Below are positions 34,943 to 45,351 of a DNA stretch of 64,000 bases, piece by piece; positions within the stretch are counted from its first letter, which is position 1; each line of letters starts with the position of its first letter. This DNA is from a candidate division KSB1 bacterium. Its GTDB lineage: Bacteria; Zhuqueibacterota; Zhuqueibacteria; Zhuqueibacterales; Zhuqueibacteraceae. The notes under the pieces are model-generated. The model was not told the origin of the DNA, did no database searches, and saw only the letters and a list, made by a program, of their open reading frames with translations. Position numbers and translations under genes: made by a program. Location: NCBI GenBank assembly GCA_034506255.1, contig JAPDPX010000002.1, positions 258,971 through 322,970 of the forward strand. The letters run 5' to 3'.

Positions 34943-36520
34943 ATGTGGCTCATATTCAAATCTTTTAGTTTCCAAACCTCATTGATCACTTCAGAATTAC
35001 CATCGCGGTCATTGGTTCTTTTGTTGCTGATTTCCGCCCTTTTCGTCATTGCCTGTGAAAAGAAAGCCGCGCAAATGGCAACCACCAATGGCCCGGCAAC
35101 TCCAGATAAAAAAGACCGCAAAATCCTCTACTACAAAGACCCGATGCACCCGTGGCTGACTTCGCCGAAGCCGGCCAAGGCGCCGGATTGCGGCATGGAC
35201 ATGGTGCCGGTTTATGAAGGCGAAGAAAACGAACAGCCCGGCAGCGCGATCAAAATCGACCCCACCGTCGTGCAAAATATCGGCGTAAAAACCGAAGCGG
35301 TGCAGAAACGCCGGCTCGCCAAAACCATCCGCGCCGTTGGCAAAGTCGAAGTGGATGAGACGAAGCTCTACGCCGTGAACACCAAAATCATGGGCTGGGT
35401 GGAGAAGCTTTATGTGAATGTCACCGGCCAGCCGGTGAAAAAAGGCCAGGCGCTGCTCGAGCTTTATTCGCCGGATTTGGTCTCGACGCAGGAGGAATAT
35501 CTGCTCGCCCTGCGCTATCAAAAAGCGGTGAGCGGCAGCGAATTGCAGGAGACGCTGGCCGGCTCTTCAAGCTTGGTCGAAAGCAGCCGCCGGCGTTTGG
35601 AATTGTGGGACGTCTCTGAAGCGCAAATTGCTGAACTGGAAAAGACCGGCAAACCGCGACGCACGCTCACGTTCTATTCCCCGGCTAATGGCATTGTGAT
35701 GGAAAAAATGGTGGTGCAGGGCGCCACAGTCATGCCCGGCATGGACCTGTTCAAAATCGTTGATCTGTCCAAAGTGTGGGTGATGGCGGATGTTTATGAA
35801 TATGAACTGCCGTGGATCAAAGTTGGCGAACCGGCGGAAATTGAGCTGGCCTACATTCCCGGAAAAATTTTTACCGGCCAAGTCACTTACCTCTATCCCA
35901 TGCTGGCAATGGAAAGCCGCACCGCCAAAGTCCGTTTGGAATTCGCCAATCCCCGCGGCGAGATTCAACTGCGGCCCGAAATGTTCGCGACGGTGCGTTT
36001 GAAATCTGACTTGGGTGAAGAAACGATTGCGGTGCCCGAGCAGGCCATCATCCGCAGCGGCGAACGACTCATTGCGATTGTCGCACGCGACGGCGGCTAT
36101 TTCGACGTGCGCGAAGTGAAAGCCGGTTTGGTTGCCGAAGGCTACATGCAAATTCTCGAGGGCTTGCACGAGGGCGAGCAACTGGTGGTGTCTTCACAAT
36201 TCTTGATTGACTCCGAAAGCAATTTGCGCGCGGCGATTGCGCAATTTACCAGCAGCCATGCGGGACATGGCGGGCAGTCAATGGGCGCACCATCCGGAGA
36301 GAGGGGGAAAGGTCGAGTGGGGGAAGGGGAGACGGTGAGAGGACATGAAGGGCATCAGATGCAAACGCAGAGCAAACCGGCTGAACATTCAACCCACGAC
36401 ATGGACAAAAATAAAGAAACCGGTGCGAAAAAGTATACCTGCGAAATGCATCCGGAAGTGATCATGGACGCGCCAGGTGATTGTCCGAAGTGTGGGATGA
36501 GGCTGGTGGAGATGAAATGA
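34943..36520 (+). CDS. cusB: Heavy-metal efflux RND periplasmic adaptor (CusB-like) with two metal-binding domains
   Basis: A 525-residue membrane fusion protein linking the inner-membrane pump to the outer-membrane channel. The N-terminus carries a lipoprotein signal (LLISALFVIAC). An HMBD motif follows (YYKDPMHPWLTSPKPAKAPD then CGMDMVPVY), then barrel-sandwich and beta-barrel regions (VGKVEVDETKLYAVNTKIMG, FYSPANGIVMEKMVVQGATV). A His/Met-rich linker leads to a second HMBD ([28 protein letters not shown]). Both ends can deliver Cu+ or Ag+. The start is ATG 34943 after GCGAGGTGAA. Confidence 0.93.
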   Translation: MWLIFKSFSFQTSLITSELPSRSLVLLLLISALFVIACEKKAAQMATTNGPATPDKKDRKILYYKDPMHPWLTSPKPAKAPDCGMDMVPVYEGEENEQPGSAIKIDPTVVQNIGVKTEAVQKRRLAKTIRAVGKVEVDETKLYAVNTKIMGWVEKLYVNVTGQPVKKGQALLELYSPDLVSTQEEYLLALRYQKAVSGSELQETLAGSSSLVESSRRRLELWDVSEAQIAELEKTGKPRRTLTFYSPANGIVMEKMVVQGATVMPGMDLFKIVDLSKVWVMADVYEYELPWIKVGEPAEIELAYIPGKIFTGQVTYLYPMLAMESRTAKVRLEFANPRGEIQLRPEMFATVRLKSDLGEETIAVPEQAIIRSGERLIAIVARDGGYFDVREVKAGLVAEGYMQILEGLHEGEQLVVSSQFLIDSESNLRAAIAQFTSSHAGHGGQSMGAPSGERGKGRVGEGETVRGHEGHQMQTQSKPAEHSTHDMDKNKETGAKKYTCEMHPEVIMDAPGDCPKCGMRLVEMK

Positions 36521-36601
36521 AAGTTGCTGGTTGCTCGTTGCTGACCATTGGCCAATTCAACATCATCAAAGAGCAACCAGCAACCAACGGCGGAGCTTTT
36601 T

Positions 36602-39600
36602 ATGCTACCTAAAATAATAGATTGGTCCATCCGCAACAAATTTCTCGTCGTCCTGCTCACCGTCTTTGCGATCATCGGCGGAATTTACGCGATGCTCAAC
36701 ACGCCGGTGGATGCGATTCCGGACTTGAGCGATGTGCAGGTGATCATCTACACCAAGTTCGAGGGCCAGTCGCCGCGCATTGTTGAAGACCAGGTGACGT
36801 ATCCGTTGACCACGGCGATGGTCTCGGTGCCGCGCTCGACGGTGGTGCGCGGTTATTCGTTTTTCGGCTACTCGCTGGTTTACGTGATTTTTGAGGACGG
36901 CACCGATATTTATTGGGCGCGCTCGCGCGTGCTCGAATATCTCAATTACGCGGCGAATCGCCTGCCCAAAGGCGTCGTGCCCGCGCTCGGCCCGGATGCC
37001 ACCGGCGTCGGCTGGGTGTTTCAATATGCACTGAGATCGAACAAGCGCGATCTTGCCGAGCTGCGTTCGATTCAAGATTGGTATTTGAAATATGAATTAA
37101 GCGCGGTGGAAGGCGTTTCGGAAGTCGCCAGCATCGGCGGATTCGTCAAGCAATACCAAGTCACCGTTGATCCCAATCGCCTGCTCGCCTACAATATTCC
37201 GCTCGACATGGTGATGATGGCGATCCGCAAGAGCAACCACGACGTGGGCGGCGAAAGCATCGAAATGAGTGAGACGGAGTTCATGATTCGCGGCCTCGGC
37301 TATCTCAAGTCTGTCGACGACATCAAAAAGATTCCGCTGATGGTGGACAAGAGGGGCGGCACGCCGGTGTATTTGCGCGACGTGGCGGACGTGCAAATCG
37401 GCCCGGAAATGCGCCGCGGCATCGGCGAGCTCAACGGCGAAGGCGAGGCGGTGGGCGGCATCATCGTCATGCGCTACGGCGAGAATGCGCTGAAAGTGAT
37501 TGACGGCGTGAAGAAAAAGCTGGAAATCTTGAAGGCCGGCCTGCCGGAGGACGTGGAGATTGTCACTGTTTACGACCGCTCGGCGCTGATCAAGCGCGCG
37601 ATTTCCAATTTGCGCCAAAAGCTGATCGAAGAGATTTCCGTCGTCGGCCTCGTGTGTTTGATCTTTCTGCTGCACCTGCGCAGCGGCTTTGTCGCAATCT
37701 TCACCTTGCCCACCGCGGTGTTGATCTCGTTTTTGATCATGTACTATCAAGGCATCAACGCCAATATCATGTCACTCGGCGGCATTGCCATCGCCATCGG
37801 CGCGATGGTGGACGCGGCGATCATCATGATCGAAAACGCGCACAAGCATCTCGAGCGCGATGCCGGCAAAAAAGCGCATTGGAACATTATTGCCGACGCT
37901 TCCAAGGAAGTCGGGCCTTCGCTGTTCTATTCTTTGATGGTGATGACCGTGTCGTTTTTGCCCGTCTTCGCTTTGCAGCAGCAGGAAGGCCGGCTCTTCA
38001 AGCCGCTGGCCTTCACCAAAACCTATGCGATGGCGGCCTCGGCATTTCTGGCGATTACCATCGTGCCGATCTTGATGGGTTTTTTCATTCGCGGCCGTCT
38101 CCGGCCGGAGGAAAAAAATCCCATCAACCGTTTTTTGATCAAGCTGTACGACCCGGTGCTGCACTTCGTGTTGCGCTGGAAAAAATCAGTACTGGTCGCG
38201 GCGTTGATCATCCTCGGCGTAACGGTTTATCCCTTCTCGAAAATCGGCAACGAATTCATGCCGCCACTTTACGAGGGCGACTTGCTCTACATGCCGACGA
38301 CTTTGCCCGGCATCAGCGTCACCAAAGCGCGCGAGCTGCTGCAGCAGACCGACAAGATCATCCGCCAATTTCCGGAAGTGCATCACGTCTACGGCAAAAT
38401 CGGCCGCGCCGAAACCGCGACTGATCCGGCCGGCCTCGACATGATTGAAACAATGATCATGCTCAAACCGGAAAAGGAATGGCGGCCCGGCATGACGGTG
38501 GACAAACTCATCAACGAGATGGATGCGGCGCTGAAAATTCCCGGCTTGTCGAACGTATGGACGATGCCGATCAAGAATCGCACCGACATGCTGTCGACCG
38601 GCATCAAGACGCCAGTTGGCGTCAAAATCTCCGGTCCTGATTTGCAGACGCTGGAAGCCATCGGCAAGGAAGTCGAAGCCGCGGTCAAGCAAGTGCCGAA
38701 TACGCTTTCTGCTTTCGCGGAGCGCGCGGTCGGCGGAAACTACGTCGATTTCCATGTTAATCGCGACGAAGCCGCGCGCTACGGCTTGACAGTTGATGAT
38801 ATTCACAACGTCATTCAATCCGCCATGGGCGGGATGGCGGTGACGACAACAGTTGAGGGGCTCGAGCGCTACCCCGTGAATTTGCGCTACAGCCGCGAAT
38901 TGCGCGACAATATCGAGGCGCTCAAGCGTGTGCTGGTGGCAACGCCGACCGGACAGCAAATTCCGCTCGGCCAGCTCGCCACCCTCAGCATCAACAAGGG
39001 ACCGATGGTGATTCGCAGCGAAGACACGCGCCCCAATGTTTGGGTGTATGTCGATATCAAAGACATCGATGTCGGCACCTATGTGAACATGGCGAAGCGC
39101 GCGGTGGCGGAAAATGTGAAACTGCCGCCAGGATACAACATCGTGTGGAGCGGGCAGTATGAATACATGCAACGCGCCCAGCAACGGCTGATGATCGTCA
39201 TCCCCATGACCGCCCTCATCATTTTCGTCATCATTTATCTCAGCACGCGCTCGGTGACAAAGACGATGATCGTGTTTCTGGCGGTGCCATTCTCGCTGGT
39301 CGGCGCCATTTGGCTGCTCTACCTGCTTGATTACAATTTCAGCATCGCGGTATGGGTCGGCATGATCGCGCTCGCCGGCTTGGATGCCGAAACCGGCGTG
39401 GTGATGCTGCTTTATCTCGATGTCGCTTTTGACAACGCCAGAAAAAAAGGATTGATGCGAACGCTGGCAGATTTGCGTGAGGCAATTTACGAAGGCGCGG
39501 TGCGCCGCATTCGCCCGAAAGTAATGACCGTCGGAACGACGTTCGTCGGCCTGCTGCCGATCATGTGGAGCGCCGGCACCGGCGCCGACTTGATGAAGCG

Positions 39601-39751
39601 CATCGCCGCGCCGATGGTGGGCGGATTGTTTACTTCGCTGCTGTTGGAGTTGATGGTTTATCCGGTGATTTATTATCTTTGGAGGAGACGAGAGCTTCAA
39701 AAAGTAAACACTGATGAAACAGATAAACAAGGAAGGGTGCAGCATGGCTAA
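36602..39751 (+). CDS. cusA: CusA/CzcA family heavy-metal efflux RND pump
   Basis: 1049-residue inner-membrane proton antiporter of the HME-RND type, 12 membrane helices. Seen: [30 protein letters not shown], the HME signature [60 protein letters not shown] and [20 protein letters not shown]. The Met-rich segments fit Cu+/Ag+ (Cus-type). The start is ATG 36602 with GGAG upstream; the upstream 18 codons are unrelated. It overlaps the ATPase gene by 8 nt. Confidence 0.95.
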   Translation: MLPKIIDWSIRNKFLVVLLTVFAIIGGIYAMLNTPVDAIPDLSDVQVIIYTKFEGQSPRIVEDQVTYPLTTAMVSVPRSTVVRGYSFFGYSLVYVIFEDGTDIYWARSRVLEYLNYAANRLPKGVVPALGPDATGVGWVFQYALRSNKRDLAELRSIQDWYLKYELSAVEGVSEVASIGGFVKQYQVTVDPNRLLAYNIPLDMVMMAIRKSNHDVGGESIEMSETEFMIRGLGYLKSVDDIKKIPLMVDKRGGTPVYLRDVADVQIGPEMRRGIGELNGEGEAVGGIIVMRYGENALKVIDGVKKKLEILKAGLPEDVEIVTVYDRSALIKRAISNLRQKLIEEISVVGLVCLIFLLHLRSGFVAIFTLPTAVLISFLIMYYQGINANIMSLGGIAIAIGAMVDAAIIMIENAHKHLERDAGKKAHWNIIADASKEVGPSLFYSLMVMTVSFLPVFALQQQEGRLFKPLAFTKTYAMAASAFLAITIVPILMGFFIRGRLRPEEKNPINRFLIKLYDPVLHFVLRWKKSVLVAALIILGVTVYPFSKIGNEFMPPLYEGDLLYMPTTLPGISVTKARELLQQTDKIIRQFPEVHHVYGKIGRAETATDPAGLDMIETMIMLKPEKEWRPGMTVDKLINEMDAALKIPGLSNVWTMPIKNRTDMLSTGIKTPVGVKISGPDLQTLEAIGKEVEAAVKQVPNTLSAFAERAVGGNYVDFHVNRDEAARYGLTVDDIHNVIQSAMGGMAVTTTVEGLERYPVNLRYSRELRDNIEALKRVLVATPTGQQIPLGQLATLSINKGPMVIRSEDTRPNVWVYVDIKDIDVGTYVNMAKRAVAENVKLPPGYNIVWSGQYEYMQRAQQRLMIVIPMTALIIFVIIYLSTRSVTKTMIVFLAVPFSLVGAIWLLYLLDYNFSIAVWVGMIALAGLDAETGVVMLLYLDVAFDNARKKGLMRTLADLREAIYEGAVRRIRPKVMTVGTTFVGLLPIMWSAGTGADLMKRIAAPMVGGLFTSLLLELMVYPVIYYLWRRRELQKVNTDETDKQGRVQHG

Positions 39752-42245
39752 AGACCCCATTTGCGGCATGACGGTGGATGAAACGACAAGCCTGACAGCC
39801 GAGCGCGACGGGCAGACCTACTATTTTTGCTGTGAGCATTGCCGGCAGAAATTTCTCGCGCCGTCTGCACCGCAAGTCATCACCCTGAAACGGCCCCTTG
39901 CGGTCGCAAAGCAGCCTGTGAGTCTTGCGCCTTCGCACCAAGAGAAGCATGGCCAGCACGCGCCGGCGACGGTCGCGCACGCTTGTTGCGCGGATGATGG
40001 TGCATCACCAACAACGCCCAGTTCCGCTGCGAAATATTTTTGCCCGATGTGCGAGGGCGTCGAAAGCGACAAGCCCGGCGATTGCCCGAAATGCGGCATG
40101 GCATTGGAACTGAATCCTGCGTGGAAACCTAAGAGCAAAATTATCTACACGTGCCCGATGCATCCCGAAATCGAGCAGGGTCATCCCGGCGAATGCCCGA
40201 TCTGCGGCATGGCGTTGGAGCCGAAAACAGTGTCACGCGACACCGAAGAGGAAAACGCCGAGTTGCGCGACATGACGCGCCGCTTCTGGATTGGCGCAGC
40301 GCTCACGTTGCCGGTTTTTCTGCTGGCGATGGCGCATATGATTCCCGCGCTGAACGTGGTACCGGAAAATATTTCGCGCCGGTTGCAGTTCATTCTCACC
40401 ACGCCGGTGGTTTTGTGGGCCGGCTGGCCGTTCTTCAAGCGCGGGTGGCGTTCGATTAAAACGATGCACTTGAACATGTTCACGCTCATCGCCATCGGCG
40501 TGGGCGCGGCTTATTTCTTCAGCGTCGCGGCAATGCTGTTGCCCAATCTGTTTCCCCATTCCATGCGGCACAATGGCGGTGTGAACGTTTATTTCGAAGC
40601 CGCGGCAGTGATTGTCGTGCTGGTGTTACTCGGACAAGTGCTGGAATTGCGCGCGCGCAGCCGTACCGGCAACGCCATTCGCAGCCTGCTCAATCTCGCG
40701 CCGCCCACGGCCCACCTCATTCACAACGGCGAAGAAAAAGAAGTGCCGTTGGAAAGCGTGAAAAGGGGTGATCGTTTGCGCGTGCGGCCGGGCGAAAAAA
40801 TTCCAGTTGATGGTGTCGTCATCGAAGGCCGCAGCAGCGTGGACGAGTCGATGATTACCGGCGAGCCGATTCCGGTGGAGAAAAACCCGGGCGACAAAGT
40901 CACTGGCGGCACGGTGAACGGCGCCGGCAGTTTCGTGATGCAAGCCCAGCGCGTGGGCAGTGATACTTTGCTGGCGCAAATCGTGGACATGGTCGCGCAA
41001 GCGCAACGCAGCCGCGCACCAATTCAAGGGCTGGCTGACAAGGTTTCCGGCTATTTTGTTCCGGCAGTCGTCGCCATTGCCGTAGTCACTTCATTACTTT
41101 GGTATTTCTTCGGGCCGGAGCCGCGGCTGGCTTATGCCCTTGTCAATGCCGTTGCAGTGTTGATTATTGCATGCCCGTGCGCTTTGGGTTTGGCGACGCC
41201 GATGTCGGTGATGGTGGGCGTGGGCCGCGGCGCGCAATCCGGCGTGCTCATTCGCAACGCCGAAGCCATCGAAATCATGGAGAAAGTCAATACGCTGGTC
41301 GTTGATAAAACCGGTACCCTCACGCACGGCAAGCCACGTCTCACTGCCGTGTTGCCGGCCGAAGGTTTTGAGGAGAATGAACTGCTGCTGGCGGCGGCCT
41401 CGGTCGAGCAAAACAGTGAGCATCCGCTGGCCGCCGCAATTGTGCAAGGCGCAAAAGAACGAGGAGTGAAGCCACAAACGATTACGGATTTTGCTTCGAT
41501 CACTGGCGGAGGTGTCGTCGGCAAACTTGGGGGAAGGGAAATTGCTGTAGGCAAAAGTGCCTTCTTGCAGCAACGCGGGGTGAGCGGCCTAGCGGCGTTC
41601 GAAGCGCGCGCAGGAGTACTGCAATCCGAAGGCAACACGGTTATTTTCATTGCGATTAATGGCAAAGCTGCAGGCTTGCTCGCGATTGCTGATCCCATCA
41701 AAGCTTCAACCCCCGAGGCCATCAAAGAATTGCACCAACTCGGCTTGAAAATCATCATGCTCACCGGCGATAATCAACGCACTGCGGAAACAGTGGCAAA
41801 GAAACTCGGCATTGACGAAGTTGAAGCCGGCGTCGAGCCGCAAAACAAACACGAGCGTATTCAGCAATTGCGGCAACAGGGCCGCATCGTGGCGATGGCG
41901 GGCGACGGCATCAATGACGCGCCGGCATTGGCCGCGGCGCATGTCGGCATCGCGATGGGCACGGGCACGGACGTCGCCATGGAAAGCGCGGGCATCACGC
42001 TGGTCAAAGGCGATCTGCGCGGTATCACCAATACCATCAACCTGAGCCGCGCCATGATGCGCAATATTCGCCAGAATCTTTTTTTCGCGTTTGTTTACAA
42101 CACGCTCGGCATTCCCCTTGCCGCCGGCGCGCTCTATCCGTTTTTTGGCGTATTGCTCAGCCCCATCATCGCGGGCGCGGCGATGAGCTTCAGCTCGGTT
42201 TCGGTGATTGTCAATGCCCTGCGTCTGCGCAAGCAAAAGCTGTAA
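39744..42245 (+). CDS. copA: Copper-translocating P1B-type ATPase with YHS and two HMBD domains
   Basis: An 833-residue Cu+/Ag+ export ATPase. The N-terminal YHS-like domain contains [11 protein letters not shown] and [14 protein letters not shown]. After a His-rich linker come two HMBD motifs (FCPMCEG...CPKCGMALE and [11 protein letters not shown]...CPICGMALE). Then eight helices, TGEP, the CPC motif [63 protein letters not shown] and [15 protein letters not shown]. These are P1B-1 copper signatures. It lacks classical HMA domains; a separate HMA lipoprotein follows. The ATG overlaps the cusA stop. Confidence 0.95.
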   Translation: MAKDPICGMTVDETTSLTAERDGQTYYFCCEHCRQKFLAPSAPQVITLKRPLAVAKQPVSLAPSHQEKHGQHAPATVAHACCADDGASPTTPSSAAKYFCPMCEGVESDKPGDCPKCGMALELNPAWKPKSKIIYTCPMHPEIEQGHPGECPICGMALEPKTVSRDTEEENAELRDMTRRFWIGAALTLPVFLLAMAHMIPALNVVPENISRRLQFILTTPVVLWAGWPFFKRGWRSIKTMHLNMFTLIAIGVGAAYFFSVAAMLLPNLFPHSMRHNGGVNVYFEAAAVIVVLVLLGQVLELRARSRTGNAIRSLLNLAPPTAHLIHNGEEKEVPLESVKRGDRLRVRPGEKIPVDGVVIEGRSSVDESMITGEPIPVEKNPGDKVTGGTVNGAGSFVMQAQRVGSDTLLAQIVDMVAQAQRSRAPIQGLADKVSGYFVPAVVAIAVVTSLLWYFFGPEPRLAYALVNAVAVLIIACPCALGLATPMSVMVGVGRGAQSGVLIRNAEAIEIMEKVNTLVVDKTGTLTHGKPRLTAVLPAEGFEENELLLAAASVEQNSEHPLAAAIVQGAKERGVKPQTITDFASITGGGVVGKLGGREIAVGKSAFLQQRGVSGLAAFEARAGVLQSEGNTVIFIAINGKAAGLLAIADPIKASTPEAIKELHQLGLKIIMLTGDNQRTAETVAKKLGIDEVEAGVEPQNKHERIQQLRQQGRIVAMAGDGINDAPALAAAHVGIAMGTGTDVAMESAGITLVKGDLRGITNTINLSRAMMRNIRQNLFFAFVYNTLGIPLAAGALYPFFGVLLSPIIAGAAMSFSSVSVIVNALRLRKQKL

Positions 42246-42312
42246 CCGCCGATTGCAGATCGCAATTCGCCGGATTTCAACCCTCATCATTCATTTCACA
42301 AAGGATACCCTC

Positions 42313-42696
42313 ATGGTAAGAAACTCTCTTCTCGCTCTGTCACTCGGTCTGGCCCTTATGGCGTGCGGCGGTTTCGAGCACGACCGCACCGACGCCACTG
42401 GTTCCGCCACAGCGCAGGCCGGCCTTTCGGAAGTAAAGATCAGCGTGCCCACCGTGCAATGCGGCAGTTGCCAGAACAAGGTTGAGAAGGCACTGCAAGC
42501 AGTGGCGGGCGTGAAAACGGCAAAGGTTGACCTGGATGCCAAAGTCGCACGGGTGAGCTTCGATCCGCAAAAGGTCGGACTGGCTGAGCTGGAGAAGGCC
42601 ATCGCGCTGGCGGGATATGATGCGAACAATGTCAAGCGCGATTCCACGGCCTATGCTGGGCTCGATCCCTGTTGCAAGCTGCCGGAAGACCGCTGA
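42313..42696 (+). CDS. HMA-domain lipoprotein (periplasmic metal carrier)
   Basis: 127 residues. Lipoprotein signal MVRNSLLALSLGLALMAC, an acidic linker, then a heavy-metal-associated fold (about 38-105) with the metal site TVQCGSCQNKVEKAL, AGVKTAKVDLDAKVARVSFD and LAELEKAIALAGYDANNV. The C-terminus has a second Cys pair in LDPCCKLPEDR. HMA domains are usually cytoplasmic; here the lipobox places it in the periplasm, where it could pass Cu+/Ag+ to CusB. Start ATG 42313 after AAAGGA. A terminator follows. Confidence 0.9.
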   Translation: MVRNSLLALSLGLALMACGGFEHDRTDATGSATAQAGLSEVKISVPTVQCGSCQNKVEKALQAVAGVKTAKVDLDAKVARVSFDPQKVGLAELEKAIALAGYDANNVKRDSTAYAGLDPCCKLPEDR

Positions 42697-42716
42697 ACCG
42701 CAGACCACACGCGCCA

Positions 42717-42763
42717 CCGCAGGAGGTGCAGCATGGGCACCTCCTGCGGTTCCCGCCTTTTTT
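42717..42763 (+). terminator. Intrinsic terminator of the copper island
   Basis: A perfect 13-bp stem, CCGCAGGAGGTGC (42717-42729) with GCACCTCCTGCGG (42737-42749), 7-nt loop. A T-run follows at 42758-42763, 8 nt after the stem. It ends the cusBA-copA-HMA unit. Confidence 0.72.
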
Positions 42764-42929
42764 CCCCGCGTCCTGGCTGCCTAACCCCGCCGCCCGGGGG
42801 TTGAATCTGCGACCGGAGCTAGGCGGCAGCCAGTCCCGCCCGAATTTTTTCCCGTCAAACTGCAAGCTTGCTAATGAAGAATATCTTTTGTAGTATCCGC
42901 GCCGGCTGTGAAAGCCCTGCAGTCGACCA

Positions 42930-43355
42930 GTGGCGGCTGCGAGGTCGGAGGATGAACCTGCCCATGTTGAAAAGCAGTATGAAGATGTTCTGCAAAACCT
43001 CGAGGCCGCGATCATTGCCTTGTATCGCATCATGCCGGAGTTGACGGACTATGAGGTCGCCGATGCCGTGCGGTTGCTGATAGGCGGGTATGTGGCGGAA
43101 GAGACGGAAAGGTTTGCGCCCCATGCCAGTCTCTGCGAACGCGGCGGGGAGGTTCGGCAGGCCGTCAAAGCGATCTGCGCATGGCGCCCGGGGCGCAAGA
43201 TGCTCGAGAGCGCCGGGGGCGAGGAAGTGCCCGGGCTGCAAATTTCTCTGAACGAGATCAGCGCCTGCCTGAAACGCATGCACCAATCCGTGCAATATTG
43301 GACGAAGGAGGGCGGACGGCAGGGTTGTCTGAAATTCGTCAGTCAGTTTCTTTAA
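42930..43355 (+). CDS. Small conserved-looking protein upstream of speA, unknown function
   Basis: About 141 residues, mostly helical, no signal peptide: VEKQYEDVLQNLEAAIIALY, IMPELTDYEVADAVRLLIGG, EEVPGLQISLNEISACLKRM, HQSVQYWTKEGG. The start is taken as GTG 42930; no strong Shine-Dalgarno is visible. It lies 23 bp upstream of speA on the same strand, so cotranscription is likely. I do not recognise the family. Confidence 0.6.
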   Translation: MAAARSEDEPAHVEKQYEDVLQNLEAAIIALYRIMPELTDYEVADAVRLLIGGYVAEETERFAPHASLCERGGEVRQAVKAICAWRPGRKMLESAGGEEVPGLQISLNEISACLKRMHQSVQYWTKEGGRQGCLKFVSQFL

Positions 43356-43378
43356 TCTGCCAAAGGGGTGAGTGCAAC

Positions 43379-45274
43379 GTGTCGGTCTGGAAAATTCAAG
43401 ATTCCCTGGAAACTTACAACATCGCGCAGTGGGGCGCGAATTTTTTTTCGGTGAACGATCTGGGCAACGTGGTGGTGCATCCCAACGGTGATGCCGGCCG
43501 CGCCATCGATCTGAAAGTGCTGGTCGATGAAATTCAACAGCGTGGCATTCAACTGCCGCTGCTGGTGCGCTTCTCCGACATTTTGCGCACGCGCGTGCGC
43601 GAACTCTGCCTGAGTTTTCAACGCGCGATCGAAGAGTACAGGTACCAGTCGGTTTACCGCGGCGTTTATCCCATCAAGGTCAATCAGCAAAAGCATGTCG
43701 TCTCCACCATCGTGGATGCCGGCCGGCCTTTTCATTACGGGCTGGAGGCCGGCTCGAAGCCCGAGCTGCTCACCACCATGGCGCTGCTCGACGATCCCGA
43801 AGCCCTGATCGTCTGCAATGGCTACAAGGACGAGGAGTTCATCGAGCTGGCCCTGCTGGCGCGCAAAGTGGGCAAGAACGTCATTCTGGTGGTGGAGAAG
43901 CTCAATGAAGTCGACCTGATCACCAGGCTGGCGGAGCGTTTGAACGTGCGGCCGGCGATGGGCGTGCGCGTGCGCCTGTCGACCAAGGGCGCGGGCCGCT
44001 GGGAGGCCTCGGGCGGCGACCGCTCGAAATTCGGGCTCGGCCCCGTGGAGATTCTGCAAACCCTCGAGAAGTTGCGCGCCCAAAACCTGCTGGACTGCAT
44101 GCAGTTGCTGCACTATCACCTCGGCAGCCAGATCACCGCCATTCGCAACATCAAGGAGGCACTGCGCGAGGCCGGGCGTTATTATGTCGAGATCAAACGG
44201 CTGGGCGCCGCACTCAAGTACTTCGACGTGGGCGGCGGCCTGGCGGTGGATTATGACGGCTCGCGCACCAACTTTTCCGCCTCCGCCAATTATTCCCTGC
44301 AGGAATATGCCAATGATGTCGTTTATCAGATCATGACCACCTGCGATGAGGCGGGTGTGCCGCATCCCATCATTGTCAGCGAATCCGGGCGGGCAATCAC
44401 CGCGCACCACTCGGTGCTGGTGTTCAACGTGCTCGGCGCCATCGTGTCGCAACCGGTGGAACCGCAAAAACCCGTCGAGGCGCCGCCGCTGGTGGTCGAC
44501 TTGTGGGAGTCCTATCAAAGCCTCAGCCGCAAGAATTATCAGGAAGCCTATCACGACATCCAGCATGCGCGCGAGCAGATCTTGAACATGTTCAATCTCG
44601 GCTACATCAATCTGCACTGGCGCGCTTATGCCGAAGCCGTCTATCGCGCCGCCAACCACAAGATTCAGCGCCTGGCCAAGGATTGGGACTACGTTCCCGA
44701 CGAACTGGAGGGGCTGGACCGCGCCCTGGCCGACATTTACTTCTGCAATTTCTCACTGTTTCAATCCCTGCCCGACGCCTGGGCCATCGATCAGGTTTTC
44801 CCCATCATGCCGATTCATCGCCTGAATGAAAACCCGACGCAATCCGCGGTGCTCGCCGACATCACCTGCGATTCCGACGGCTGCATCGACCGCTTCATCG
44901 ATCTGCGCGACGTGAAGGATGTGCTGCCCCTGCACCCCCTGCGCGAGAACGAGGAGTATCTCATCGGCATCTTTCTGGTGGGCGCCTATCAGGAGATTTT
45001 GGGTGATTTGCACAATCTCTTCGGCGACAACAACGCCGTGCATGTCACCCTCGACGGCGAGGAGCATGCCTACAAAATCGAGCACGTCGAATATGGCGAC
45101 ACGGTTGCCGAAGTGCTGGGCTACGTCCAGCAGAAAAAGGACGACCTCGTCAACCGCTTTCGTGAAAGTGTGGAACGTGCCGTGCGCGAAGGCCGGTGCA
45201 CGATTCAGGAGTCGCGTCACATTCTGGAAATGTATCGCAGCGGGTTCGAGGGCTACACGTACATGGAAGGCTGA
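43379..45274 (+). CDS. speA: Biosynthetic arginine decarboxylase
   Basis: PLP-dependent decarboxylation of arginine to agmatine, the first step of polyamine synthesis from arginine. 631 residues, normal for SpeA. Seen: WKIQDSLETYNIAQWGANFF, YRGVYPIKVNQQKHVV (PLP Lys), FHYGLEAGSKPELLT, CNGYKDEEFIELALLA, LHYHLGSQITAIRNI, FDVGGGLAVDYDG and DITCDSDGCIDRFIDL. The start is GTG 43379 after a GGGGTGAG site; the frame is open further upstream but there it overlaps the preceding gene. Confidence 0.95.
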   Translation: MSVWKIQDSLETYNIAQWGANFFSVNDLGNVVVHPNGDAGRAIDLKVLVDEIQQRGIQLPLLVRFSDILRTRVRELCLSFQRAIEEYRYQSVYRGVYPIKVNQQKHVVSTIVDAGRPFHYGLEAGSKPELLTTMALLDDPEALIVCNGYKDEEFIELALLARKVGKNVILVVEKLNEVDLITRLAERLNVRPAMGVRVRLSTKGAGRWEASGGDRSKFGLGPVEILQTLEKLRAQNLLDCMQLLHYHLGSQITAIRNIKEALREAGRYYVEIKRLGAALKYFDVGGGLAVDYDGSRTNFSASANYSLQEYANDVVYQIMTTCDEAGVPHPIIVSESGRAITAHHSVLVFNVLGAIVSQPVEPQKPVEAPPLVVDLWESYQSLSRKNYQEAYHDIQHAREQILNMFNLGYINLHWRAYAEAVYRAANHKIQRLAKDWDYVPDELEGLDRALADIYFCNFSLFQSLPDAWAIDQVFPIMPIHRLNENPTQSAVLADITCDSDGCIDRFIDLRDVKDVLPLHPLRENEEYLIGIFLVGAYQEILGDLHNLFGDNNAVHVTLDGEEHAYKIEHVEYGDTVAEVLGYVQQKKDDLVNRFRESVERAVREGRCTIQESRHILEMYRSGFEGYTYMEG

Positions 45275-45351
45275 AGCGGCGCCCGGCCGGCGGAGGACAG
45301 GCGCCGGGTTGCACGCCTGCGCTTGGTTCCCCCCACTGACCGCAATCCGGC

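Noticed and set aside
38186..39769. 527-codon minus-strand frame
   Set aside because: Shadow of the cusA-like gene.
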